Origin: an uncultured Bacteroidota bacterium
GTDB taxonomy: Bacteria > Bacteroidota > Bacteroidia > Flavobacteriales > Flavobacteriaceae
Direction: 5' to 3'
Assembly (NCBI GenBank): GCA_902561795.1
Contig: CACERG010000009.1
Location: 1-64,000 of the forward strand
DNA: 64,000 bases
The notes beneath the pieces were generated by a model. The model worked only from the letters and a program-made list of their open reading frames with translations, was not told the origin of the DNA and made no database searches. Positions 52,564 to 60,998 of this stretch are shown here, in pieces (position 1 is the stretch's first letter; the number at the start of each line of letters is the position of its first letter). The position numbers and the translations under genes were made by a program.

Positions 52564-54267
52564 ATGACTTTACTTCAATGGACTTTATCCTTTTTTCTTT
52601 TACAAATAGTTCATTTTTTAGGTACTTGGAAACTATATAAGATTGCAGGGTTTCATTCTTGGCAAGCTCTAATCCCAGTATATAACGCATATATCTTGAT
52701 GAAAATTATTAGACGGCCAACCTGGTGGGTTTTACTTTTATTTATTCCTACAATTAACCTAATTATGTTCATAGTCATCTGGGTAGAAATTCTTCGAAGT
52801 TTTGGATGGAATTCACTAAAAAATAATGCATTAATAATTATAACTCTTGGACTTTACGTTTATACATTAAATTACAGTAAAAATCAGAAATATATTCCAA
52901 ATAGAAGCTTACAACAGCGAACAAATTTTGGAGAAACTGTAGGTTCTATATTATTTGCTATTGTTGCAGCCACAATAGTCCACAATTATGTAATTCAGCC
53001 GTATATTATTCCCACAGGATCATTAGAAAAATCTTTACTTATAGGAGACTTCCTTTTTGTTAGTAAGTTTCATTATGGAGCTAGGGTTCCAATGACGGCT
53101 GTATCATTTCCTATGGTTCACGACACTATACCAATATTAAAAATTCGTTCTTATCTAAAAAAACCACAATTTCCTTATTTGAGATTACCTGGCATAAAAA
53201 AAATAAAACGTAACGAAATTGTAGTTTTTAGTTGGCCAGCCGACACAGTTCGTCAATTCTTTGTCAAGGAAAAAAGGGTTGATAAACCAATAGACAAAAA
53301 ATCAAATTATGTTAAACGTTGTGTCGGAGTCCCTGGGGATACTCTTGAAATTATAGATGGTTTAGTTTTTACTAATGGATCCAAAAATGTTTTGCCCGAA
53401 AGAGCAAAGATACAATACATTCATTATGCCTACAGTCAAAATGGTGTCTCATCTAGGAAGTTGGGTGTCGAAGGCTATTCAGATTACACTCGCTTATACA
53501 AAATTGAAAATATCACTGAACAGAGTTATAAGCAAATACTACCCTATATTATCGGAAGAAAAGGCAATACTCGGGAGGATTTTAAAGTAATAACAGAAAG
53601 TAAAGGACTTCCAAGCAAGGTAATATATAAAACTGGGCTTAAGGTTAGTGAAATACTTGAATTAAAAAAGGAAATTACTTTGACTTTGGGAGAAGCTGAA
53701 ACTTTAAGAAAACTTCCTGGAATTGACAGTGTTGTAAGAAGGATTAACAAAATAAACGTTCCAAATGAAGCTTTTTTTCCAAATAAAATTCCGTTTGATT
53801 GGAATGAAGACAACTTTGGGCCAATTGTAATTCCTAAAAAAGGAATGACTGTTGAATTAAATCGAAAAAATCTTTCTCTGTTCAAAAAAATTATTGGTGA
53901 ATATGAGGATAATATACTTGAATTAACTCCGTCTGGAGTAAAAATAAATGGAATAAGCTCTTCTAAATACACATTTAAAAAAGATTATTATTGGATGATG
54001 GGGGATAATAGACATAAATCTGAAGACAGCCGTTTTTGGGGTTTTGTTCCAGATGACCATATTGTTGGTAAACCAGTTTTCATATGGTTTAGTATTAAAG
54101 GTATAAATGATGGAATTAAAAATTGGAAAATTCGCTGGGATAGAGTATTTACAACTGTAGATGGTCCAGGAAAGAGAACTTCTTATTTTCCTTACTTTAT
54201 AGGAGCGATAATAATTTGGCAAGGATTTGTTTTTTATCGAAGAAAGAAAAATAAAAAAGTAGTATGA
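52564..54267 (+). CDS. lepB: Signal peptidase I, long Bacteroidota form
   Basis: Cleaves signal peptides at the periplasmic side of the inner membrane. The 567 residues are much longer than the 324-residue E. coli protein: an N-terminal DUF5684-like helical part (about 1-105), a further helix at 125-145, catalytic Ser153 in PTGSLEKSL (consensus PSGSMxPTL), catalytic Lys251 in YVKRCVGVPGDTLEI, then a large insert before the MGDNRHKSEDSRFWG box. A last helix closes the protein. It starts 54 bases after dapB and overlaps the WbqC gene by 4 bases. Confidence 0.93.
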   Translation: MTLLQWTLSFFLLQIVHFLGTWKLYKIAGFHSWQALIPVYNAYILMKIIRRPTWWVLLLFIPTINLIMFIVIWVEILRSFGWNSLKNNALIIITLGLYVYTLNYSKNQKYIPNRSLQQRTNFGETVGSILFAIVAATIVHNYVIQPYIIPTGSLEKSLLIGDFLFVSKFHYGARVPMTAVSFPMVHDTIPILKIRSYLKKPQFPYLRLPGIKKIKRNEIVVFSWPADTVRQFFVKEKRVDKPIDKKSNYVKRCVGVPGDTLEIIDGLVFTNGSKNVLPERAKIQYIHYAYSQNGVSSRKLGVEGYSDYTRLYKIENITEQSYKQILPYIIGRKGNTREDFKVITESKGLPSKVIYKTGLKVSEILELKKEITLTLGEAETLRKLPGIDSVVRRINKINVPNEAFFPNKIPFDWNEDNFGPIVIPKKGMTVELNRKNLSLFKKIIGEYEDNILELTPSGVKINGISSSKYTFKKDYYWMMGDNRHKSEDSRFWGFVPDDHIVGKPVFIWFSIKGINDGIKNWKIRWDRVFTTVDGPGKRTSYFPYFIGAIIIWQGFVFYRRKKNKKVV

Positions 54268-54881
54268 AACTTGTTTTATGTCCTGCTTACCTACCAAATG
54301 TTGTAAACTTTTCATGGATGATAAAACAGCCAAAAGTTTATTTTTATGGTGAATTAAGTTATCAGAAACAAAGTTTTAGAAATAGAGCAGAAATTTATGG
54401 TGCAAATGGAAAGTTGAAACTTACTATACCTATCAAACATTCGAAAGGAGTTATCAGAAAATCATATAAAAATGTGAGTATTGATTATGGTAAGAATTGG
54501 CAGAAAATTCATTGGAAATCAATATGCTCTGCATATAGGTCATCTCCATATTTTGAATATTATGAATTTGAGCTGTATCCGTTTTTTCAAAAAAAGCAAG
54601 TGGCTCTTTTTCATTTTAATATTATTTTAATTGAAAAGCTGATGTCATTAATCGAACATTCTTTTGATTACCAAATCGTAAATTGTGGCCCTAACGAATT
54701 GGACATACTCGATTCATTGATTTCAGCTAAAAAAGTTTTCAAAACTGAGTTCAAAACATATATTCAAGTTTTTAGAAATAAATATGGATTTATCCCAAAC
54801 CTAAGTATTTTAGACCTTTTATTTAATCTAGGCCCAGATACCAAGAGGTATTTAAATAATATAAAACTAAACTTAAATTAA
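54264..54881 (+). CDS. WbqC-family protein
   Basis: A 205-residue protein of the WbqC family, members of which occur in polysaccharide and lipid biosynthesis loci but are poorly characterised. Landmarks are LCPAYLPNVVNFSWMIKQ, KQSFRNRAEIYGANGKLKL, SIDYGKNWQKIHWKSICSAY and SPYFEYYEFELYPFF. It is coupled to lepB by a 4-base overlap, an arrangement that recurs in flavobacteria. Confidence 0.88.
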   Translation: MKLVLCPAYLPNVVNFSWMIKQPKVYFYGELSYQKQSFRNRAEIYGANGKLKLTIPIKHSKGVIRKSYKNVSIDYGKNWQKIHWKSICSAYRSSPYFEYYEFELYPFFQKKQVALFHFNIILIEKLMSLIEHSFDYQIVNCGPNELDILDSLISAKKVFKTEFKTYIQVFRNKYGFIPNLSILDLLFNLGPDTKRYLNNIKLNLN

Positions 54882-55885
54882 GGCCATTTTAATGAAGCTA
54901 AAATGGGTTTATGATCTGATAAATTAATATTATGGACTTTAAAGTCAACAACTTTAATTCTTTTTGAGGTTAAAATAAAGTCAATTCTCATAGGTAAGAA
55001 TGGGAATTTGTAAGTAGCACCAAAACCGCTACCCTTTTCAATAAATGCGTCTAGGTGACCTTCAGCTAAATAATCATAATTTTTTGAAAAAACATTATTA
55101 TTTAAATCAGTACATATGATAACCGGATATTTATTTGATTTTAATAAATCTCTAAATTGAAAGATTTGTTTTTTTTGAACATCAAAAACTTGTCTTATTT
55201 TACTTATAAATTTTTTGAAATTACTTTTAGAAAGTATGTTGTCGTTTCCGTCAAATTTTAATGACTCAAAATGTAAGTTGTATAATCTTAATGTGTCTCT
55301 TTTCCAAATCAAATCACTTTGCATTCCACCATTTGATGATTTTTCAAATGAAATAGTTTTAGAGTTTAATAAAGGGTACTTAGAGATTATGCATGATCCT
55401 ATTTGTCCATTTAAAGTATAAGGTTTAAATACTTTGAAAGGATAATCTTTAAATTTAGGGGAAGAATTATTTGCAAACTCCTGGAAACAGATAACATCAG
55501 GTGAAATAGTTTTTATAAATGAAGCAATTAAATTCGGAATATTTTTATTTTCTATCCATCCTAGACGATTAAATGAACGAACATTAAAGCTCATGACATC
55601 AAGCCCTTTAGAAGTAATAATAGCATTTGATTTAAATTGATAAAACATTTTCCACGAGTCAAATCCTATTATCAGATAAATAATGAACAGTATTGCTGGC
55701 CATTTAAATCTCAAAAGCCAAAAAATAAAAAAAACAAAATTTATTAAAATAAGAAAAGGTGTAGATAAGGTTATAACTGGAAAATTTAAATTAAAACTTG
55801 AGCTTTCTACACCAATAAAAAGTAGAATTAAAAAAAAAATATTGATTAAAATTTTTACTTTTAATAAAATTTTACTTTCATTCAT
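54878..55885 (-). CDS. Membrane-anchored endonuclease/exonuclease/phosphatase-family protein
   Basis: A 335-residue protein with two or three N-terminal hydrophobic helices (about 8-75) and an EEP catalytic domain: FNVRSFNRLGW, the metal-binding Glu in VICFQEFAN, NLHFESL, ICTDLNNN and the C-terminal LSDHKPILASL. The substrate may be nucleic acid, phosphoinositide-like or another phosphodiester. It overlaps the WbqC stop by 4 bases at its 3' end and starts 9 bases after the rhomboid gene. Confidence 0.85.
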   Translation of the reverse strand: MNESKILLKVKILINIFFLILLFIGVESSSFNLNFPVITLSTPFLILINFVFFIFWLLRFKWPAILFIIYLIIGFDSWKMFYQFKSNAIITSKGLDVMSFNVRSFNRLGWIENKNIPNLIASFIKTISPDVICFQEFANNSSPKFKDYPFKVFKPYTLNGQIGSCIISKYPLLNSKTISFEKSSNGGMQSDLIWKRDTLRLYNLHFESLKFDGNDNILSKSNFKKFISKIRQVFDVQKKQIFQFRDLLKSNKYPVIICTDLNNNVFSKNYDYLAEGHLDAFIEKGSGFGATYKFPFLPMRIDFILTSKRIKVVDFKVHNINLSDHKPILASLKWP

Positions 55886-55894
55886 AAATACGAG

Positions 55895-56767
55895 TTATTT
55901 CTTACCTACCTTAAAGAGAAAATCTTTTTCTTCTTTTGAAAGACTCTCATATCCAGATTGACTGATTTTATCTAGTATTTCATCAATTTTTTTTTGGTTT
56001 TTTTCAATAGAAATATTGTTCTTTTTTGTCCTTAATATTACTTCTTTTTTGTCTACAATATTCAATTTTGATTTAGAATAAAATAATTTGTAAGTGTTAA
56101 TTATCAACTTCTCAAATGGTAGGCCTATATCGACACCTTTTTGAAGACGTTGTGCATAAATAAATCCATAAAAAGCACCTCCCAAGTGAGCAATATGTCC
56201 TCCCGAATTACCATATGGAATTTGAATTATATCAAGTAAAACAAATGCAATACCGAGGTAACGCAACTTTATATTAAATAAAATTAGTCTTACTTCTAGA
56301 TCAGGACTATATGTAGATATAAATATTAATATTGACATAACACCTGCTGAAGCTCCTACCATGTAGGGATTTGCATTTTGAAATACTGGAAAAAAATTAT
56401 AGCTTAATATAAACGTAAAGCCACCAATAAAAATTCCCAAGAAATATAATTTTAAAAATATATTTTGATTAAATAGGTTCAGCAACAGAGTTGAGGAAAA
56501 ATAAAGTAAATACATATTCCAGAAAAGATGAAAAAACCCTGAATGTAAAAAACCATAGGTAAAGACTGTCCAAGGCTTAAAAATTAAATCTTTAAATGAA
56601 GAAGAAAGTTCAAAAAGACCTATAAAATAACTTGAAGGTATGTTGAATAAAAAAAGTATGGTTCTAAAAAAAAGCGGTAATACAAAACAAATTATATTTA
56701 TTAAAATTATCTTTTCTGCTATGTTAAGTTGCTGAATTCTGTATTGTATCTGATCTTTTAACGTCAT
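55895..56767 (-). CDS. Rhomboid intramembrane serine protease (second of pair)
   Basis: About 290 residues from the ATG at 56767, whose ATGA overlap with the preceding gene supports it over a GTG three codons upstream. Six helices, the catalytic Ser in MVGASAGVMS, the catalytic His in GHIAHLGGAFYG, and HLFWNMYLLYF as the second-helix motif. It ends in a soluble tail (DEILDKISQSGYESLSKEE) characteristic of a flavobacterial rhomboid group. It cleaves transmembrane substrates in the lipid bilayer; targets unknown. Confidence 0.88.
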   Translation of the reverse strand: MTLKDQIQYRIQQLNIAEKIILINIICFVLPLFFRTILFLFNIPSSYFIGLFELSSSFKDLIFKPWTVFTYGFLHSGFFHLFWNMYLLYFSSTLLLNLFNQNIFLKLYFLGIFIGGFTFILSYNFFPVFQNANPYMVGASAGVMSILIFISTYSPDLEVRLILFNIKLRYLGIAFVLLDIIQIPYGNSGGHIAHLGGAFYGFIYAQRLQKGVDIGLPFEKLIINTYKLFYSKSKLNIVDKKEVILRTKKNNISIEKNQKKIDEILDKISQSGYESLSKEEKDFLFKVGKK

Positions 56768-57504
56768 AAATCCCACCTATTATTACCAAATTGATTTTTT
56801 TTCCAATACCACATCATAAGAAGTCCAGTTATAGCCCCACCAACGTGAGCAAAATGAGCAATTGGTCCTATTGAATAAGACGTAAAGCCAAAAAATAAAT
56901 CACCCAGTATGAGAATAGGCACAAGATATTTTGCTTTTACTGGTATAGGTGGAAATAATAACATTAGTCGTGCATCTGGAAATAAAAATGCGAATGCAAC
57001 TAAAACACCATATAAAGCCCCAGATGCTCCGACCATAACTCCATTAAATGCTGAAAGAGCGGAAATGAGATTATCCCTGCCAACACTGTTTATATATGAA
57101 AATGATAAATCACCAGACTTAAAAAAACTTTTGATGTCATTTTGAGTCAACCCCTCACTTATCAGTGAAGAATAAATATTATTGATTTGATAGTTATAAA
57201 GAAGTAATTGAAGTGCAGCGGCTCCAAAACCTGTAGATAAATAAAAAAAAATAAATTTATTTTTACCCCACATCTGCTCTATGGGAGTGCCAAACATATA
57301 AAGTCCAAACATGTTAAAAAAAATGTGTCCTAAATCTCCGTGCATAAACATATGAGTAAGTGGTTGCCAGTATTGAAATTTGTCATTTGAGGGATAATGA
57401 AGTGCAAATAAGTCATAAACTAATTCACCCAAAGAAAGAGAGGCTATAAAAAAAATCACATTTATTATCAGTAGATGCTTAACAGTATCAGTAATATTTC
57501 TCAT
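56764..57504 (-). CDS. Rhomboid intramembrane serine protease (first of pair)
   Basis: A 246-residue membrane protease. Catalytic Ser in MVGASGALYGVL, His in IAHFAHVGGAITG, and the conserved MFMHGDLGHIFFNMFGLYMFG between helices 1 and 2 (His-x-x-Asn region). It starts where mutL ends and overlaps the second rhomboid by 4 bases, so the two proteases are co-translated. Confidence 0.9.
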   Translation of the reverse strand: MRNITDTVKHLLIINVIFFIASLSLGELVYDLFALHYPSNDKFQYWQPLTHMFMHGDLGHIFFNMFGLYMFGTPIEQMWGKNKFIFFYLSTGFGAAALQLLLYNYQINNIYSSLISEGLTQNDIKSFFKSGDLSFSYINSVGRDNLISALSAFNGVMVGASGALYGVLVAFAFLFPDARLMLLFPPIPVKAKYLVPILILGDLFFGFTSYSIGPIAHFAHVGGAITGLLMMWYWKKNQFGNNRWDL

Positions 57505-59301
57505 TTAATTTAATTTGTGATCTATTTCACTTTTTTCTAAGGTAATAAATATAGGTTTATTAAATGGTGATACTCTTGTCTCCTTACAACCAAAAAAATC
57601 ATCTAAAAGAGAATGCAACTCTTCAGATTCAAGATTTTTCCCAGTTTTTATTGATAATTTTTTTGCTAAAATTTTTGCAATTTTATCAGCTTGGCTAAAA
57701 TTTTCTTTTATTTTTTCATTGTAGTCACTAGAAAGTATAGATTCAATTAACTCCTCAATTTTTGAATGAGGAAAATTTTCAGGACAACCCTCAATTAAGA
57801 ATATTGACTCTTTTTTTTGTTTTATTTTAAATCCCAACGACTCTATTATATCTTTTACTTCTTGATACTCATTTATCTGTTTTGAGTTTAATTTAATCTC
57901 TAAAGGAAATAGTAGTTGTTGACTCAAACTCTTTTTTGACGTAATTGAAGATAAAAATCTTTCATATAATACTCTTTGATGGGCTCTGCCTTGATCAATG
58001 ATAACCATACTACTTTGAAGTGGACAAACAATATATTTTAAAAATAATTGAAAAACTCTTTTCTTTTTTGGAACATCAATTAACTCATTATTATTATTAC
58101 TACTATTATCATTTGAGTTAATATCTATTTTTTTATTCAATGACTCAGTTCTCCAAGATTCTTCTTTTTGTTTTTTGAAAGTAACGCTTGTATTTAAAAA
58201 CGGATTGAAACTTGAATCAACTTCAATTGTCGGGAAAGATGGTTTTTTTTGATGCAAAGAGTAAGGTATTTCAAAAGATTTATCTTGATCAAAATCTAAT
58301 GTAGGAGTTACTTGAAATATTCCTAAACTGTGCTTTACTGCAGCTCTCAAAATAGAATAAATACTTTGTTCTTCTTCAAATTTAATTTCAGTTTTTGTAG
58401 GATGTATATTTATGTCTATTGACTTTGGATCAACTGTTAAATACAAGAAATAACCAGGGTAATAACCAGTTCTCAGTAAACCCTCAAATGCACTATTAAC
58501 TGCATGATGCAGAAAAGAGCTTTTGATGTAGCGATTATTAACAAAAAAAAATTGATGCCCTCTTGTCTTCTTTGAAAATTCAGGTTTAACAACAAAACCT
58601 TCTATAGTTGTGAGTGATGTAGTTTCTGAAATTGGTATTAGGTAGTTGTCCCACTTTGAGCCAAATATGGAACAAATTCTTTTTCTTGTTTCCTTAATTG
58701 AAAGATCAAATAATTCATTCCCATTGTTAAAAAATGAAAAATTTATGTCTGGATGAGCAAGTGAAACTCTATGAAACTCATCTATTATATGTTTGAGCTC
58801 AACAGTATCAGATCGTAAAAAATTTCTTCTAGCTGGCACATTAAAAAATAAATTTTTGATTAGAATTGACGTTCCATTTGGTTGAGTAGATAAACTTTGT
58901 TCAGTAATTTTTCCTCCTTCAATTTTTAAATAATGAGAAACTTCGTCCTTGGAAGTACGGGTATGGGCCTCAACGTTTGAGATTGCTGCAATTGAAGCAA
59001 GTGCTTCTCCCCTAAACCCTTTTGTACTTAGTGTATATAGATCAGCTGTTTTTCTAATTTTTGAAGTAGCGTGACGAACAAAAGCTAAATTCAAATCCTC
59101 GCTCATAATACCAGAGCCATCATCAATAACCTGAATTAATGTCTTTCCAGAATCTTTAATAATGAGCTGAATATTTTTTGCCCCTGCATCAACAGCGTTC
59201 TCCAAGAGTTCTTTTACAACTGAAGAAGGCCGTTGAATCACCTCACCAGCAGCAATTTGATTTGAGATATTATCTGGTAGTAATTTTATCCTCGGACTCA
59301 T
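57505..59301 (-). CDS. mutL: DNA mismatch repair protein MutL, endonuclease motifs degenerate
   Basis: Couples MutS recognition to downstream repair. The 598 residues have an intact GHKL ATPase (IAAGEVIQRPSSVVKELLEN, DDGSGI, TKGFRGEALASI) and transducer domain, an Asn/Ser-rich linker near 395-408, and a C-terminal dimerisation domain. Of the nuclease motifs, DQHAx2ERxxYE reads DQGRAHQRVLYE (from residue 436), the ACK segment reads LAKKLSIKTG, and CPHGRP reads SPFNKP, so nicking activity is not expected. ATG at 59301 is preferred to a TTG one codon upstream. Confidence 0.94.
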   Translation of the reverse strand: MSPRIKLLPDNISNQIAAGEVIQRPSSVVKELLENAVDAGAKNIQLIIKDSGKTLIQVIDDGSGIMSEDLNLAFVRHATSKIRKTADLYTLSTKGFRGEALASIAAISNVEAHTRTSKDEVSHYLKIEGGKITEQSLSTQPNGTSILIKNLFFNVPARRNFLRSDTVELKHIIDEFHRVSLAHPDINFSFFNNGNELFDLSIKETRKRICSIFGSKWDNYLIPISETTSLTTIEGFVVKPEFSKKTRGHQFFFVNNRYIKSSFLHHAVNSAFEGLLRTGYYPGYFLYLTVDPKSIDINIHPTKTEIKFEEEQSIYSILRAAVKHSLGIFQVTPTLDFDQDKSFEIPYSLHQKKPSFPTIEVDSSFNPFLNTSVTFKKQKEESWRTESLNKKIDINSNDNSSNNNNELIDVPKKKRVFQLFLKYIVCPLQSSMVIIDQGRAHQRVLYERFLSSITSKKSLSQQLLFPLEIKLNSKQINEYQEVKDIIESLGFKIKQKKESIFLIEGCPENFPHSKIEELIESILSSDYNEKIKENFSQADKIAKILAKKLSIKTGKNLESEELHSLLDDFFGCKETRVSPFNKPIFITLEKSEIDHKLN

Positions 59302-59309
59302 CAATTTGA

Positions 59310-59597
59310 TTATATAAAAATACTTAAATCAAAATCCAAGATATAAAGTACTAGGAAAATTAAAAGTGAAATTATAATTATAAGTCTTATGGAAAAATGT
59401 CGGTTACTGTGAACACGCATTTCCATACGCTTACTTTTCCATTGTTGTCCAAAATCGTTCCTATTGTATGTTTCACGATATTTAGAAAATTTTGAATCGA
59501 AGTCATAAATATTATCCACTTCCTTTCCATCAAAATATCTTGGAGTATAGTTATATCTTCGATTCTTTCGAAGTTTAAATAAGTTTGATTTGAACAT
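59310..59597 (-). CDS. Small membrane-anchored protein between mutL and ribH
   Basis: A 95-residue protein: a basic and aromatic N-terminal half (LRKNRRYNYTPRYFDGKE, RNDFGQQWKSKRMEMR) and a C-terminal helix (about 71-92). I recall equivalents in other flavobacteria at this same place, sometimes mislabelled as riboflavin synthase subunit because of the neighbour ribH; nothing in the sequence supports that. Topology suggests a cytosolic basic domain anchored by a tail helix. Confidence 0.7.
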   Translation of the reverse strand: MFKSNLFKLRKNRRYNYTPRYFDGKEVDNIYDFDSKFSKYRETYNRNDFGQQWKSKRMEMRVHSNRHFSIRLIIIISLLIFLVLYILDFDLSIFI

Positions 59598-59651
59598 TAT
59601 TCAAATTTAACGTATATAGATATTAAAATTTAACTTAAGTTATAGTAAATT

Positions 59652-60143
59652 TTATTTTTTAGCATTTCTACTTAATTCTGCCATTTTTAAAGCAGCAAAA
59701 GCTGCTTCATTACCTTTGTTTCCGTATTTACCACCACTTCTTGCTTTTGCTTGTTCAATATTAGAGTCTGTTAGTACACAAAAAATTACAGGTACATCAA
59801 AATTTATGTTAAGATCTTTTATTCCATTTGCAACCGCTTGGCAAACATATTCGAAATGTTTAGTTTCACCTTGAATAATACTACCAATTGCTATTACAGC
59901 GTTCGGATTATTTTTTTGTGCTTTTTTTGATCCATAAATAAGCTCAAAACTACCGGGAACATCCCAAACTATAATATTTTCATTTTTCACACCGGCCTTA
60001 ATAAGTGTCTCCTTTGCAGCTATTAATAAAGAGTTTGTAATTATTTTATTCCATTGAGAAACTACAATGTGAATAGTAAAACTCTCTCCGTTTGGTAAAA
60101 TTTTAGAATCTTTTGTTGAAATATTACTATTTACAGTTGCCAT
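59652..60143 (-). CDS. ribH: 6,7-dimethyl-8-ribityllumazine synthase
   Basis: Condenses ribityl-aminouracil with dihydroxybutanone phosphate, the penultimate riboflavin step, in an icosahedral or pentameric assembly. The 163 residues include IVVSQWNKIITNSLL, VWDVPGSFELI, AIGSIIQGETKHFEYV, PVIFCVLTDSNIEQAKAR and NKGNEAAFAALKM. It starts 2 bases after the TPR gene. Confidence 0.95.
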   Translation of the reverse strand: MATVNSNISTKDSKILPNGESFTIHIVVSQWNKIITNSLLIAAKETLIKAGVKNENIIVWDVPGSFELIYGSKKAQKNNPNAVIAIGSIIQGETKHFEYVCQAVANGIKDLNINFDVPVIFCVLTDSNIEQAKARSGGKYGNKGNEAAFAALKMAELSRNAKK

Positions 60144-60145
60144 AA

Positions 60146-60913
60146 TTACTGCAATAATGCTTCTAATTTTGCAATTTGGACATCTACTAAATTAGCTTCT
60201 TCTGATTCAGGAAATTCTATTTTAATTCTTTTAAGATAAGAAAGTGAATGACTATTTTTTTTCAATTGTAAGCCAATCATCGCTGCTTTAAATAAATATT
60301 TTGGGGTACTATATTTATTATTATTAATTTTTGCGGCTTTTAAATAATATTGATAGGCATCTTCAGGTTGATTAATTTGAGCGAAAGCATCTCCAATAGC
60401 CCCCTTAGACAATACACTTAAAAGAACATCGTCAGATGAAAATTCGTCTAAAAAAATTATTGCATTTTTATAATCCTTTAAATTCAAATAAGCCATTCCA
60501 GCACTAAACCTAGCAAGCTTTTCAGCAGGTGTACCTTTATAATTTTTTATTATATCTAAAAATCCATATTTCCCCTCACCACCTGTTAAAGATTTTTTAA
60601 ATAAAGAATCTGATTCGTTATTATTCACAGCAAGATCGAAATAGTATTGAGCTTGATTCAACTCACTTGTTGCTTCTTTTGCTTTTGGAATGTAGACGAA
60701 ATTCTGATAACCTAAATAGCTTAAAACACAGACTGCAATTGTCCCAATAAAAATTAGGATTATATTTTGATATTTTACCACCCACTGCTCTGTCTTATTA
60801 GCCGTAACATCAAGCTTATCAAAGACCTCAGCTGTCTTACTTTCGTTAAGCTCTTCTGATCTATTTGTTGATCCTAATGTTTTTTTCGCACCCCTTTTTT
60901 TGTAAGTTGCCAT
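60146..60913 (-). CDS. Membrane-anchored tetratricopeptide-repeat protein
   Basis: About 255 residues from the ATG at 60913 (MATYKKRGAKK). One helix at about 45-65 (IILIFIGTIAVCVLSYLG) anchors a periplasmic TPR domain (about 75-255) with repeats around AGMAYLNLKDYKNAIIFLDE, GDAFAQINQPEDAYQYYLKAAK and ALLQ at the end. The start choice is supported by TAATTTTG (minus strand) at 60932-60939, a -7 element that a start at 60934 would overlap. It resembles the YfgM-like proteins of this flavobacterial neighbourhood. ribH follows. Confidence 0.82.
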   Translation of the reverse strand: MATYKKRGAKKTLGSTNRSEELNESKTAEVFDKLDVTANKTEQWVVKYQNIILIFIGTIAVCVLSYLGYQNFVYIPKAKEATSELNQAQYYFDLAVNNNESDSLFKKSLTGGEGKYGFLDIIKNYKGTPAEKLARFSAGMAYLNLKDYKNAIIFLDEFSSDDVLLSVLSKGAIGDAFAQINQPEDAYQYYLKAAKINNNKYSTPKYLFKAAMIGLQLKKNSHSLSYLKRIKIEFPESEEANLVDVQIAKLEALLQ

Positions 60914-60998
60914 TTGAAAATTATTTATGAACAAAATTAATCTTTTTATTCCAAATTAAAACTGTTCACTTATTTGAACTTTTTATTTTTGCATCATA

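Noticed and set aside
54884-54906. Inverted repeat CCATTTTA / TAAAATGG at the WbqC-EEP convergence
   Set aside because: It is AT-rich, lies in the 3' end of the EEP coding region and lacks a T tract, so a terminator call is not supported.
58085-58125. ATT-rich microsatellite-like stretch in mutL
   Set aside because: It encodes the Asn/Ser linker of MutL, in frame; low complexity is expected in that linker.
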